Positions 45,276 through 59,125 are shown, numbered from the stretch's first letter. The stretch is 64,000 nucleotides of DNA from Microvelia longipes (GCA_018340805.1 JACMZG010001908.1:35552506-35616505); one strand, 5' to 3'. Notes: a model not told the origin generated them from the letters alone. Numbers and translations: made by a program.

Positions 45276-47125
45276 TTTCCTTTTGAAAAGTATTCAATAA
45301 AACTTTGGTTTTAAGCTAAAATACATCTTGTGCTTTATGAATAAGCTTGTTCGTTGGTCAAAAATATGTTTATAGTGTGTTTACTATAAAAGTGGACCAA
45401 CCTAGAATAAATGTCGAAAAAATCCACTGCATTGCTGTATAGAGAATCAAGAAGGAGTCTTAATGCTTCTTTTATATCGAGTGTCATTAATTTTAATGCA
45501 CTTTACCTAATGCATTAAACTTATTTAATCTAACATATTTCCTTGCTTTTTTCCTAATCTTAATTAAGTTTTATATTATATACAATCTTACGTTTATATT
45601 ATATCATGGTTTATGTGACCTTAGTCGTCGCCTCCAATGTTTGTGATAAGATCGTTAGTGATCAATTTGTGGAAAAATTAGTATTAAGGCTACAAAGAAC
45701 TGTTTTTACTCTCGTGTATTCGTATGATGTGTAACTGCTAGTGGGGGAGGGGTATGTATTAAACATATTTTAATTTTTCGCATAGCGTGCTCTTGTCTCA
45801 TATTCCCAAGCCCTAATATTCATATGAACTGTTTCATATTATTTGTAGCTTACTTTTTGTTAAAACGATATTGCCGCAATGAAAATAATGCACCTGCATT
45901 AGTATGCATTTTTATTATGCAGGTTTTATCACAGCACGTGTTATGCGAGGTTACTTAAATACTTAGTAATCAATAGAAAGTTATTTTATGAAATTTATTA
46001 CTTTATTATCCTTAGTAAAATCTCCGAAACGTGATTTTCGGCGAATTTTTAAAGAAAACCGCTCTAATGAAAACAGACGGTAAAAGCAGGATCATTTTAA
46101 AAAGTCGTGTTGGGATAAATTGTTAAAAAGGTAGTGATAGCATAATTGGAATTTGGCCACAGCGAGCTAAGTCCGATTGGGCTAAATCGTTTAGCATTAA
46201 TGCTAATTTTTATATTTGTTTATATTGCATATTCAACTTTTTACTTTAACTTTAACTACTTTTACTTTAACTACTTTAACTTTTTACTCTAACAAATATG
46301 TTGAATAATATTGAATTTTGTTGAAAAATATAAAATAAATATAATAACATGTTAAATTCTAGGTGGATTAACGAAGACTTTAATATGTTAAGTGAATGAA
46401 TATATTTACAGTAAAACAAACATGATAAAATTTTAGCTAAGCACACTGGTACTTTTCCGCCACAATTATAACTTAAAAGAATAATCTATATATAATTAGG
46501 TTTAAAGAAATTTTAATTTAAATACTATTTTAGTAAAAATAAATCAGATAATATAAACATTTTAGTAAGACCACAACTACCTGTAGAAGAATGAGCGAGA
46601 GAACCAGAGAGAATTTATATCGAAAGAAACATTAATAAGGCGTCGTGTTATAGAGCTAGTCTTGAGGACGAAACTTCTAAATGAGGAGATAGCTTGATTG
46701 ACTTGATATCTTTATTAAAACCCACTCTACTCAAATGCCACCATAAAAAGTAATGAATAAATATAATTTTTTTTTATTAAATAAATAATTTATTTATTAT
46801 TGCATTAGAATTATTTTTATTTTATACGTAAATAATTTTTTATTGTGTTTAAGCATAAAAAAGTTATTGTAAAATAAATAAAAAAACTGCATTATTATAC
46901 TTACCTATAGCCTAAGGAAGGGATGGATTTTAATCGCATCTTAAGACATCTTTTAAGATCAATGGGCTAAAGGGTTGGGAAGTTTTTGGGAAGTCGTCTT
47001 CTACCTCCACCCTGATTAGCCTACTTTTCTTATAATAAAACTACAACCAATAAACAAGGGACCTCTTTCCTTCTTGGCCTTTGGTCCGGTTTAACGAACC
47101 AAAATCCACTGCTTTTCTGTGGAGC
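45276..47125. other. A+T-rich DNA, nothing recognised
   Basis: A short ACTTTA-rich stretch (46236-46291) is the only local repeat seen; no gene was recognised. Confidence 0.45.
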
Positions 47126-47405
47126 GACTTGGAGACGAAGGAAAAGGAGCTGATAGAAGACGAAGGAACAAGGTGCGGCTAAGAGCTAAAGGAAAAGAAG
47201 CGGCTAAGAGCTGAAAGAAAGGGAGCGGCTAAGAGCTAAAGGAAAAAAGAGCGGCTAGGCGACGAGAAAAGGGCTGATAGAGACGAAGGAAACAAGGTGC
47301 GCTAGAAGCTAAAGGAAGAAGAAGCGGCTAAGAGCTGAAAGAAAAGGACGGTAAGAGCTAAGGAAAAAGAGCGGCTAGGAGACGATGTATAAGTAGCGGC
47401 TTGGT
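47126..47405. repeat. Purine-rich tandem array, about 24-30-bp units
   Basis: Units vary around GCGGCTAAGAGCTAAAGGAA, followed by a run of A and G. The block beginning GACGAAGGAA near 47135 and the one near 47270 show a longer-period duplication of roughly 140 bp. The plus strand is almost free of T except for CTA. Composition is unlike the surroundings. Confidence 0.75.
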
Positions 47406-48712
47406 CGTTAAAACTTTAGTCTGTGAAAAGAATACATAGACACTGCGCGGCATCGGCGCTTCGCGGCTATATAGTAGTTATTTTTATTATTCGCTTTTCT
47501 ATTACATATCATTTTGCTATGTATTCCGTGAATTTATTCCCAACGTATTTTACTCCCTAGGTCGGCAGACATTAAATCTACGTCTTTCTAACTTTGTTAA
47601 AAATTACAACTGATCTACCTTACTATTTAAACTTTCAAAAGATCATTAAAGGAATAAAAAGACGATTTCGTCAAATTAATTACACTAATTCTCATTTGGG
47701 ACTTGTTAACTTCAAATTTTGTGTATAATTTATTATTTGAATAAATTTAACTTGACTTAACCAAAGGATAATTTTTTCCTTGTATTTGCTGTTTTTTTCA
47801 CTCATTAATTTTACTTATATTTACTGTAGGCTCAGAATAGCTTGTAGATCAATTCATATTAATGGTTTAAAAAGTGATTGAACATTATTAGTTAATAAGT
47901 TTTAGGTTCCTTAACATCTGCTAACCATATTTTTACCAACACGTCTTCATTTGCTAACGTAACAATACACCAATTAGTTCAATACCAACTATTAGGTTAC
48001 TCATTAAAAATATTATGACATAATAATGACTAATGCTTCGTATTTAAAATGACATAAACATAAGGTATTGGACAAAAGTCCCTGCCAAAAAAAGTGTGCT
48101 CGGTGTGTGATAGTATGACACATCACGTGCCTGCCATATGTCATATTTTGTTGGCAAGGTATCAAAGCGATATTAAGGCTGGAAAGTCTGTTACCATATA
48201 AATAACTACTAAACCCTTTTTCATATCAACTTTTCGTGTTATTTATTATGTATAAAAATATAATATTGTACAATAGTGTTAAGTTTTAATACGTTCATTT
48301 ATCATTTAACTTATTTCTATGAGAGGATTAGAATAAGAATTTAGTGTGTGTCACACTTATTTATTTATTTATTGTGATTGTGCAGGATTATTCTTTTAAG
48401 CTATAAATACGTCCTTACTATATCTGGAGTTTCAGATAGCTCTTAGCTGTAATCTAGGTTTTATAAAGGCGTGAGCTGTTTTTTAGATTTTATAAATGCT
48501 TTACATTCAAGTCATTTTAATAATTAACAGCGGACCAAAACCTACTCTAAGTAGACCCTTTGAATTTAACTCTAGAAACTTTGTGCTAAGTTCTAGAACA
48601 GACATTTTATTTTTTTCAAATAAGTTTGTATCAGTTAATTTGTGAAGATGTAGAAATATTGCTGATTATGTGGGACTACACTGCATATAAAACTTTGACC
48701 TACATCATTTTT
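47406..48712. other. A+T-rich DNA, nothing recognised
   Basis: No gene or repeat family was recognised. Confidence 0.45.
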
Positions 48713-50456
48713 TAGCGAATTTCCTTTGGGAAAAATTCGCTAATGGATAGGCGTCATGGGAAGTCTTAACCTCGGACCACGACACAAATCCGTTTCAGAG
48801 GTCCCTAATGACGAAAAAAAAAATTTTTGCGAGGACTATAATATATATATTATATATAATAATATATATATATATATATATATACTTAAATATATTATAT
48901 ATATCTATATATATATTATATAGTTATTATACATATATATAAATACTATATCGTATCTTCTAAGACACTTTCTTGTAACACTCTATCTTTCGAACCCGGG
49001 TATATTTTTTAACGAAAATTGGTACAAAATCAACCTTTCGGGAGGACACGAACCTATGAAACGCAGGTTTTGAACGTCATAACCCGTTGCTGAGTCAGCG
49101 AAATTTTCAAAAAATCAGCAAAATTCAGGTTAATATTTTTGCCGCGAAAAAAGGTCAATATTTATGTTTTTTGAGACGCTGAATCGAATGAAACCGGTCC
49201 GAAGTCGATACGACCACTCTAAGCGACCTAAAAAATCGAAAAAACCATTGTAAATTTACCAAAAACCAAAATTTAGGTCGATAAAAAATAAATTTCGAGT
49301 AAGGAGTCGTTTTTATGTAATTTTGGGCGCTAAATTGAATGAAACCGGTCGAAGACGATATACGACACTTTAAGTTACCAAAAAGTCGAAAAACCACAAA
49401 AAATATAGAAACCAACATTACGGTCGTTGAAAATTAAATGTCGGTAGGGTGTCGTTTTCAATGTTTTTTGGGCATCTGAGTTGAATGCAGTGGTCCGGAG
49501 TCAATACGACCACTCAAACTCAGGGTACCTGGGTTCACATCCTGGAAGGGTCGATAATTTTTTATCGTTTTTTTTTACTAAATATAAGTTTACAACTAGA
49601 AAATAATTCTGGCGCGGTGTTCCGCATGTCGGGCGAATTTCCTTTGGATGCGAGCTCTCAAACCAGAGTACCTGGGTTCAAATTCCTAGTAGGGACAATA
49701 ATTTTTTATCGTTTTTTTACCTAATATAAGTTTACAACTAAAAATAATTCTGGCGCGTGGTCCGCATGTCGGGCGAATTTCCTTTGGATGCGTGTTTCCG
49801 TGCTTTTTACATTATATAAGTTTACAACTAGTAAATAAATAATTCCGCGCGGTGGTCCGCTGCCGGGCGAATTTCATTTAGAATGCGTGTTTCCGTGCTA
49901 AACAACCCATTTCTTGCTTATGCAAGAACCATGCCCATTGCGTGGTTCCGGTTCATGCTTTAGAACCTAAGCAGTTACTCAATTGTAAAGCACTGCTCGT
50001 AACTCATTTTGTCTGTATTTTCCAAGGAAATGCGCTAAACCTTTAAAGATAACTGACTAAGCTTAAAGATAAGTAACTAATCTTTAAACTAGTGCAAATA
50101 ATAGTGCGTACTTCTAATTTTAGAGGCATAGTTATGTACAACAACTGGATGATTATGCGCATTTCCTTTGGAAAATACAGACAAAATGAGTTACGAGCAG
50201 TGCTTTACAATTGAGTAACTGCTTAGGTTCTAAAGCATGAACCGGAACCACGCAATGGGCATGGTTCTTGCATAAGCAAGAAATGGGTTGTTTAGCACGG
50301 AAACACGCATTCTAAATGAAATTCGCCCGGCAGCGGACCACCGCGCCGGAATTATTTATTTACTAGTTGTAAACTTATATAAAACTTAATGTAAAAAGCA
50401 CGGAAACACGCATCCAAAGGAAATTCGCCCGACATGCGGACCACCGCGCCAGAATT
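48713..50456. mobile_element. Family B composite element, copy 3
   Basis: Layout in plus: terminal hairpin TAGCGAATTTCC (48713-48745), B-box-like sequence (minus), (TA)n array (about 48838-48960), GGAGGACACGAACC and GCTGAGTCAGCG. Next come two CCGGTCCGAAG-type modules (49195 and 49345), then tRNA-like modules with GGGTTCACATCC (49531-49542) and GGGTTCAAATTCC (49674-49686), and GGCGCGGTGGTCCGC-type units. The centre (50030-50160) has inverted copies of ATTTCCTTTGGAAAAT sequences. The left part is repeated inverted only to 50456, so the copy is asymmetric like copy 2 but reversed. Frames at 49155-49418 and 49485-49724 are repeat readings. Confidence 0.8.
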
Positions 50457-51719
50457 TTTCTTTTTTTGTCCTTTATTATTTTTATTTCTTTATTAATTAT
50501 ATTACTAGGCTATAAAATGTGATTATATTCTTCCTGGAATTGATTATTGACTCGCTACGCTCATCAATATTAATTTCCAAAGCGATAAAAACGCATGTTG
50601 CCTGTGCTATATAATAAAATTACAAAAAAAATATTTCACTTTACCTTCTTTATTTAACATTTGCATAGCGGCTGTAAAGTAAAATTTTTGAAGTCGGTGA
50701 ACGTAAAAAAATTGATTATCACCTTATCAATAAAATCGTTATTTACGCCTTATCAATAAAATCGTTATTTACAGACATTTTTAAGGAAGTGAAGTACTTT
50801 ACAGACAAGCTTAAAGACACTTTACAACCTTCGTCAAAAAATTATTTGTGTAACTTCTTTGTTTAAGTTTCTTGTTTTTTTTTTTATTTCAGGTTTGTTG
50901 AATTTAATTAATTATCTTCTTTTCCGTAAGTTTTAATATTTGTTTATTATATGAAAGGTATAATTTAGTTAAATCTTTATTTGCCAATCAAATGTTTTGC
51001 TTAGGGATTTATGGTGATTAAGCACTTTTCTTTTAAAGTAGTCACTTTTTTCTCATGCTGTTCTTTCATACTTTCTTAGGCAGATTTTAATAAGATAGAT
51101 ACTTGACAATACGATAGATTAGATAAAATAAAAACAAAAATTAAATTCTGATAATAATTAATGCAATGCTTAAAGTAATGCTAAATGCAATACTTTTCCT
51201 TTAATGTATAGGCCAGTAAAAGTAAAAAGTAATAAATTTTAAGTATTAAGATGTTATCATGGGTATGCAAATACGCGGAGGTTTTCTCTGTCATTAATAT
51301 GCCTACGTATTTTTGATTTGTGAAATAATTATTTCTTATTAGTCTTATGTAATAAATTTTATTTTAATTCTAGTCTAAGTATAACATTTTGTGACAATAC
51401 CTAATTCTTTGCCAATTTAAGTTTGAAATACTTCACGACTTACCTTGTCCTGTTATTATAGTGTTTAGTTTGTTAAGTATGTTGTTATATTATATATAAT
51501 TTTATATGCAGTAGTTCATGTTTAGTTTTTATTCTCTATAGTATAGTAAATAATTTAGTTTATTAGTAATAATAATATAGTTTTAAAATGTGGTTCTATG
51601 TTTGTGTTTCTTAAGCGTTACTGATAATATCAGTACACTGTGGTTCAGATCCCAGGGCTCCTCCCTCTCAGCTCCTATAAAATTAACATCTTTTATAATT
51701 TGTTGTCAATTTAACAAAA
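50457..51719. other. A+T-rich DNA, nothing recognised
   Basis: A short direct repeat (TTATCAATAAAATCGTTATTTA, two adjacent copies near 50725-50775) is present; no gene was recognised. Confidence 0.45.
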
Positions 51720-52683
51720 CAAATCGGGTACGGGGTACCTCGGAACTTTTCCTCACACTTCGGACTCGCTTCGCTCGTCCTCAGAATAGGATGGTTAACA
51801 AATGGCTAGGTTTTAAACTTCGGACTCGCTTCGCTCGTCCTCAGAATAGGAGGTTACGAGTGGCCTAGAGTTAATGTACTTCGGACTCGCTCGCTCGTCC
51901 TCAGAATAGATGGTTACGAGTGGCCTAGAGTTTATGTACTTTGGACTCGCTTCACTCGTCCTTGGACTAGGATGGTTAGCAAATGACCTGGGGTTTTTAA
52001 AACTTCCGAGGTACCCGGACCGATGAACTTGAATTTTGGCAGGATATACCTCTCAATTTAATAAACAAGTCTTCCGAATCTCGTTTTGATATTGGCCTCC
52101 GTTTTGAAATTATTTACTTTTGAAATTTTTGACGCTTAATAATACCAAAAATATACACGTGTTTTTGGCATATAACACGTTGTTGGTACCGCAAAAAAAT
52201 AGGAACAAATATAAAAAACTCCGATCAAAATCTATTAATTAGTTAAAAAGGTGTAAGCGAACTTAATGATTAATTAGTGCGACACTTTTGATAAACGTAA
52301 AAGTTTGTTTACATTTGTCAAGATTACAAATTTCCGCCAAAAATTCAAATAATTTAATAACATCGAGTAAATATCGTAACTTTCTCATTTAAGATTATGC
52401 GAAGTTTAACGTTCTTGTATGCTTTTATACGAGTACGGGGTATCTCGAAAGTTTAAAAACCCTAGGCCAGACCATTTGCTAACCATCCTAGTCTAAGGAC
52501 GAGCGAAGGGAGTCCGAAGTACATATACTTTAGGCCACTGGTAACCATCCTTATTCTGAGGACGAGCGAAGCGAGTCCGAAGTTTAAACCCTAGGCCATT
52601 TGTTAACCATCCTATTCTGAGGACGAGCGAAGCGAGTCCGAAGTGTGAGGAAAAGTTCCGAGGTACCCCGTACCCGATTTTTT
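51720..52683. mobile_element. Foldback made of two inverted family A tails
   Basis: The left arm (51720-52016) reads AATCGGGTACGGGGTACCTC, then four tandem CTTCGGACTCGC...CTCGTCC units spaced about 70 bp. The right arm (52432-52683) is its inverse, with three such units, ending GAGGTACCCCGTACCCGATT. About 410 bp of A+T-rich DNA lies between. Neither head nor 5S-like segment is present. Frames at 51590-51868 (plus) and 52493-52693 (minus) encode the repeated RTRFARPQN peptide from these units and are not genes. Confidence 0.75.
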
Positions 52684-53699
52684 TATAATACATTTTATAA
52701 CTTCATGTATAATTTAAACGAAACTTTATCGACACACAACTTCTGCTGTATTAGACTTTTAGTTTGTTTTCTTAAACTGTTTAATTTATCTTATGCAGAT
52801 AAAAATATTATTTAACTAAAAACTAATTACTTGCTTATTGCAACGCATTAATTAGAATTTAATTAAAATTCCGTATAATATTTACACTAAAAATCTTTTT
52901 CTGGATAAATGTTAATAAAAATACTTAGCTATATTTCATCAAAAGAAAACTAGGATAAGGAAAGCAAATTTCTCTAGAAATGTAGATTTGGGTTGGATGT
53001 AATGAGAAGGAAGATATTAATAGAGATGGAAGGAAAGATGAATACGTTTTATTTACACTGTGTAAATATCAAACTTTTCCTTTATATTCAACAATTTAAC
53101 CAATTTTGACTTAGATAATTATATATGTCACCCTATAACCTACTAAAAGATGAGATAATAATCTATAAAATTAGTCATTTTAAGTTTGTCATGTATATAA
53201 CTCAAATTAATTTTAAAAAATTTGCATGTTTTAATTTTTTTGTTTTAAATAGTTAGTGTAAACTTTTTTTTTACCAATTTGTATCATTATATCGCTGCAA
53301 CGAGAGACTTAATATTGACATTGTAGCCAAATAGATTCTCTGAATGCTAGCCGAAAGTTTCCGAACAATATTTGGCAGGTTTTTACAAAGTGTTACCTAC
53401 AAACTAAACATAAAATATTCTGTTTTACCTCTACCTTTTTCATGTTTACGAATTCCTATACTTTTCTTAGTTATATGATTGTTTGAATAGCCATCCTGGT
53501 GCCTATATTAAGTTTTAAGCCTTAAACCTAGTCAAAATTAAAATAGATACAAATAACATTCTATGCTACTTGGGTTTTTTAACTTTTAAAATTTATATTA
53601 AATTATTATTGAAAAATCCAAAACTTTCTTGACACATTTAGCTCTTAGTTTGTGAGTTATTGGCAAACACACACACAAACGCTCGCGCATATATATAAC
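52684..53699. other. A+T-rich DNA, nothing recognised
   Basis: No gene or repeat family was recognised. Confidence 0.45.
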
Positions 53700-53800
53700 T
53701 CACGTGTTCATATGTAACATCCCGCAAACCTATTTCGTAATAAGGGTCTCTGAAATATATTTCGAACTCACTGGTCCGACTCCCTGAATGTGAAGTGGAA
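53700..53800. repeat. Family B end-module relic beside the large (TA)n block
   Basis: CCCGCAAACCTATTTCGTAA, AGGGTCTCTGAAATATAT and CACTGGTCCGACTC follow the order of the CGTCATTAGGGACCTCTGAA, TTGTGTCGTGGTCCGAGG module that borders the (TA)n arrays of intact family B copies. Confidence 0.45.
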
Positions 53801-53869
53801 AATAGAAGAGAAAATATAAATATGAATATCCTAATACTATAATTCTCGATGTGTATATGTGTGTATGTA

Positions 53870-54708
<839 letters not shown>

Positions 54709-54749
54709 AAATATATATTATATATATAATTATATATATATAATATTAT

Positions 54750-54786
<37 letters not shown>
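54709..54786. repeat. (TA)n array, right of the insertion
   Basis: Continuation of the microsatellite after the poly(A). Confidence 0.9.
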
Positions 54787-54787
<1 letters not shown>

Positions 54788-55484
54788 AACAAAATTATAA
54801 AAGAGTTTGTTTACATCCGACAAATTATGATGTTTTACGGCATGAAATTAAGATTAACAAAATATATGGTCCATTATTAAAGATAGTGTTTATATTCTTA
54901 CAATGAACTAAACAAATGAAAACTGCGCAGCGAAGTATTAGGTCTAATGAGGTTGAGTAATAATTCCCAAGCACCCCGCATCTGATTTTTAATATGTTTT
55001 TGTGTGATATGTCTTTCACAATGACAATAGTTTATGATGAGAACTTTGTATCTCATAGGCCTCATGTAGTCTCCGGATACTTTTTTCTTTTTCTTTTAGA
55101 TGGAAGATGAAGTTCTAAGTTCTATCCCTTATAGATAGTTTTTTTCGTGTCTAATTAACTTGGGGCCGTGACTGTACTGTGTCTTCTTATTACTTTAACC
55201 AGAGAAAACGGCTGGTATGCACAATTATATAATTCAATTAGACTTTTAAACTTTTAAATTGTTCATTAAAAGCTTCATTTAAAGATAATATTGTGTTACG
55301 AGTACCTAAGATATTCGCTCAGATTTGGAAATCCCTATTTAATATACTTTTTGACTTATTAAGTGACTCCTTTAACCTTCGAAAATCTTGGCCTATTTCT
55401 ATCCAATTCTTCTTTTATTCTAAATTATTTTTTCAAGCATATTATCAGAACTTAATTATTAACTGTGTATATATTCATTATAAT
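54787..55484. other. A+T-rich DNA, nothing recognised
   Basis: No gene was recognised; a decayed family A tail may lie near 54930-54985 (GGTTGAGTAATAATTCCCAA, GCACCCCGCATCTGATTTTT), but the match is weak. Confidence 0.35.
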
Positions 55485-55524
55485 TATGTATATACACACA
55501 CAAACATACATCAATACACACACA

Positions 55525-55555
<31 letters not shown>

Positions 55556-55565
55556 ACATATATAT

Positions 55566-55602
<37 letters not shown>

Positions 55603-55640
55603 CTTATATAATATAATTATATATATATATATATATATAT
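55485..55640. repeat. Compound (CA)n and (TA)n microsatellite
   Basis: (CA)n at about 55494-55556 followed by (TA)n to 55640, with small interruptions. Confidence 0.9.
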
Positions 55641-56384
55641 CTGCCTCCCTGCCCGTGATCGCATGCACCGATTGCACTAAGGTCCGGGATTCGCCACCCT
55701 GGCTATGCTCTAAGATTTATGAATGTATTTGTATTGAAAAAATTCGCCACTTTATTAAATCTTAGAGTCAGTACATGCTACTCTTTGTATATGCCTAATA
55801 AAAATAATATAGCGGTATACAAGGAAGAAGGTAGAAAAAATGTATCATTTGAAAGAAGTTCATTGGTTTATATTTAGTCAAATTAAATCATAAAATAAAA
55901 TAAATATTTATCACAAATAGGTACGGTTTTATATTTATTGCATTGTTAGTTTTAATCTTGTTAACTAGATATTTAAAAGCTGTTATACTTTAAACCTCTA
56001 AGAGATCATTACTAAATATACCTGACTATAAAGAACCCTTTACAAAAGGAATAAATGTCTTAAAACCCAATTAGAGACAACATCTGTCAGTTATTTCCTT
56101 GACAGTCTCCTTCTTACCGTCATCCTTTGTCTTGTACAATACTCGTCAAATAAACCCTAAGATGTTTTTGTAAACCTTATGTCTTAAATATGACAAGATC
56201 CTTATGATTTTCTGTTTCAATTTTCGAACTACATATTTACTTAGGATGTTGAACTAGAAGATCAGAGTGAAGCATCAGAAAAAATAAAATTATATAATTT
56301 TAAATAGTGACTAGTAATTTTGGGCAATAGAACAATTCGATGATTAACTTCTCTGCAACTTTTAATACTCTAAAACACTATTAA
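55641..56384. other. Unrecognised DNA after the microsatellite
   Basis: 55641-55720 is G+C-richer and has GGTCCGGGATTCGCCACCC, which is faintly B-box-like. The remainder is A+T-rich with nothing recognised. Confidence 0.4.
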
Positions 56385-57152
56385 TTTTCCTTATTTATAT
56401 ACTGTAGGTATATTGAAAAAGTAATTTGTCTGCTAAAAAATTCCGCAACCGGGATGTCACCTGAATTATTCGTTTCAGGTGTCTTTAAGAACTCTTAAGT
56501 AGTTTTTACAAACTTGTCCTTCTAGATTCGGATTTGTGTGTGTCTTTTATAATCGTATCTCCTAGTTTATTTATGGTGCACTTTATTTTAGTTGAAACTT
56601 CATGTATAAATCAATCTTTAGGTCTAGTTGTGCTATCCGGAAACTTTGCGGTCATAACCTCGCATAATGACTAAGCAAAAATTTCATAAAACGCGGAAAA
56701 ATTTGTCGATCGGTTTGAAATTGGCACGCATGTTGCCGTATATAAGACCAAATGTGTGCTAAGTTCCATCTCATTATCAGCATCATTCATTTTTATTTAT
56801 TGGCGTTGTATGCGTTTCTTTTTAAATTGTAAAACAATAATTAAGTTGAAATTTGGTGCAAATAAATTATGAAATTAACAAGTTTCGTTTCAATACCGCA
56901 AGTTTATCAACGGTTTTTGTTAGATCATAAAAGGTAAGCAGTATGAAGCGAGATTAATGCTTGGGTTGGTGATCGCTGGGCATAAAATGAATGTACTTAC
57001 TGCCTGAAGACGAGCGAAGCGAGTCAAAAGAAGTTTCGTAGTATAAATATGCCGATTTGCCGAGACGAGCGAAGTGAGTCCAAAGCAGCACGGATGAGTG
57101 TAGCAAATCTAATGTGGTGTGGAAAAATTCCAAGGTACCCCGTTCCCGATTA
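56385..57152 (+). mobile_element. Family A repeat, near full length
   Basis: Head (TTTTCCTTATTTATATACTG, GTAGGTATATTGAAAAAG), TCCGCAACCGGGATGTCACC, CGTTTCAGGTG, GATCGGTTTGAAATTGGCAC and CATCTCATTATCAGCATCA appear in order. Then come the 5S-like segment (56933-56980), GACGAGCGAAGCGAGTC, GACGAGCGAAGTGAGTCC and the end GGTACCCCGTTCCCGATT. Confidence 0.8.
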
Positions 57153-58304
57153 TGTATTTATTGTTTGCTAATAAAAAAAATGATTTAAAAATACCACTAA
57201 TAATAAGTCCAATACAATAATAACTGAATAAGCGGGCACGGGCCATAGAACCGTGTAAATGTACGGCAGAAACGATTTTACCTTTGCCAAAATATTAACA
57301 TTTTTTTTGGACATTTTCATTAAAAATTACGCTCTCTTTATAGGTCCATGTTTTAATGGTTTAGAATACTAAGTATTATATTGGAATTATAAATACACAC
57401 ACAAGTATATTAATAGGTAGTGTGAAAGGAAGTCTATTTTCATTATAACTTCTAATGATTTTCCACAAAATTTATTCTCAAATCAAAAACCGATGACAAC
57501 CTATAAGAAGGGTTTCATTTACACCTTCTAATCGCGGGCGAAGTTCAGGTTGAAACTTTGCTCTTTGATACGTTTGCTTAGTTGACACGTACATTTAATA
57601 GTGATTAATAGTGATTTATTTTATTTGAGTAAATTTTCTAAGACATTGTAAAAAATGAGATTTTTTATTTTGTTAAACAAATATTCTACTTACTGTTTCT
57701 TTTTTTAAAAAAATAATGCATGATGTGGCAAAATACTATATATTTAACAAAAAAAATCTTCATGCGTTTCCATATGTCTCTGCGTCTAAACCAAGTATAA
57801 TGTCAACTTTTTTCGCAGAGTAAAAAAATGGAATATTAAATGAACCTGGAAAATTTTGTTTGGTGAAACAAAAGTCACATTTATTTATTTTTTTGTAGAA
57901 AATATGTTAGGTAGATTCTTGTTATTAATGAATAACATAAATTTGTCATGAATTTTTTTCAAGTTGTGCAAATTATAAAAAAGTTTTGTCTTGGTTATTA
58001 TATTTTATCTTTTTTGTGCGTAGTATTTTTCCCATTTTTGTTGTCAAGGTTTGTTAAATAAATTTATAAGAAGGAAATGAGAAAGATTCAATTTTCTAAA
58101 TTGGTTTCTTATGTTGCCATATGAAAAGACTAGCAAATATTGTTTAACATAGCAATTCATTCTTTAAAAATTGCGAATTTTGGAACAACTTAGAAAATTA
58201 CTTTTAGAGAATATGGTTAAATCATATATTCCACCAATAAATACTATTTTTATTTGAAAATTGACCATTTTTTTGCAGAAATGTTATTGAATACATCCTT
58301 AAAA
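57153..58304. other. A+T-rich DNA, nothing recognised
   Basis: No gene or repeat family was recognised. Confidence 0.45.
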
Positions 58305-58475
58305 TAAATTGGGTATGGGGTGTGTCGGTACTTTTTCTTTCCATCCTGGACTCGTTTCACTTGTTCTCAGACGGTAAAAATATCTGTTTTATTCCAAGCG
58401 GTTACCCATCCAGGTTGAAATTTTGACAGATCGAATTGAAATTAGACACAAATGTATATCTATATGTGTTGATTG
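58305..58475 (-). mobile_element. Family A repeat, tail and partial 5S-like segment
   Basis: In plus: AATTGGGTATGGGGTGTGTC, CTGGACTCGTTTCACTTGTT, CCAAGCGGTTACCCATCCAG (the 5S-like C-box region reversed), then TGAAATTAGACACAAATGTA. The rest is missing. Confidence 0.6.
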
Positions 58476-58650
58476 GATCAACTTAATTTCTTTTTTATGT
58501 TGATCGCCGCAACTTGAAAATATGGACTATTGAATTTTAAAACTTGTGTGGTCAAAAACTTAAAATTTTAAAAAGGTTGTATTTACCATAAGTTGAAGAA
58601 GCAATCGAAGAATCAGCTACCGTTGATACTTGCTGTTGGATATGAATATC

Positions 58651-58687
58651 CCTGGACCGGTTTCGGCTTGAAGCAATCATCAGCAGG
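58651..58687 (-). ncRNA. Hammerhead-ribozyme-like core, minus strand
   Basis: On the minus strand: CCTG, CTGATGA, a stem II region TTGCTTCAAGCC, GAAA, CCGGTC and CAGG. Core and cleavage triplet are intact; stem II differs from the other arms and pairs poorly next to the core. Confidence 0.4.
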
Positions 58688-58899
58688 CGGGGTAACACTC
58701 GAGCTTTCAACTAATAAAGTTATATAAGTGAATAACTTCAAGTCTCAATGAGCATGACGAGCCCTCTGAAGATAAGGGAGTACACATTCCCTATATAAAC
58801 CCTCTTCCTCCTCTCCTTGTCTTCAGAGGGCTCGTCGTGCTCATTGAGACTAGAAGTTACACTGATATAACTTTTAGTTGATAGCTCGAGTGTGCCCCG

Positions 58900-58935
58900 C
58901 CTGCTGATGATGCGTTATGCCGAAACCGGTCCAGG
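58900..58935 (+). ncRNA. Hammerhead-ribozyme-like core, plus strand
   Basis: CCTG (58900-58903), CTGATGA (58904-58910), TGCGTTATGCC, GAAA (58922-58925), CCGGTC to C58931 and CAGG (58932-58935). One base is missing in stem II relative to the copy at 6157-6193. Confidence 0.4.
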
Positions 58936-59069
58936 ATATTCATATCCAACAGCAAGTATCGACGGTAGCTGATTCTTCGATTACTTTACATTTTCTTCCT
59001 CACATTCGAGGTACGACATATCGTTAAATTGTGTCTTAACACTGTAGACTTTTTTTAATATTCTATTTT

Positions 59070-59125
59070 GAGGCTGGTCTTAACGAGACCGAAGTTGTGA
59101 AGAAAAGTACCGATATACCCATCGA
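59070..59125 (+). mobile_element. Family A repeat, decayed tail fragment
   Basis: GAGGCTGGTCTTAACGAGAC, then AGTTGTGAAGAAAAGTACCG and ATATACCCATCGATTTTTT follow the order of the family A tail. Confidence 0.45.

Larger units (their letters stand above)
58603..58982. mobile_element. Family D palindrome, second copy with longer loop
   Basis: Left arm 58603-58772, right arm 58820-58982, loop 58773-58819. Compared with the copy at 5904-6245 the arms have more mismatches and small deletions. The loop contains CTATATAAACCC (58790-58801) and a pyrimidine-rich stretch before the right arm, which could be the original promoter and transcript start of the terminal repeat. Confidence 0.7.

Noticed and set aside
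51590..52693. Frames with repeated RTRFARPQN peptides
   Set aside because: Translation of the family A tail motif on either strand.
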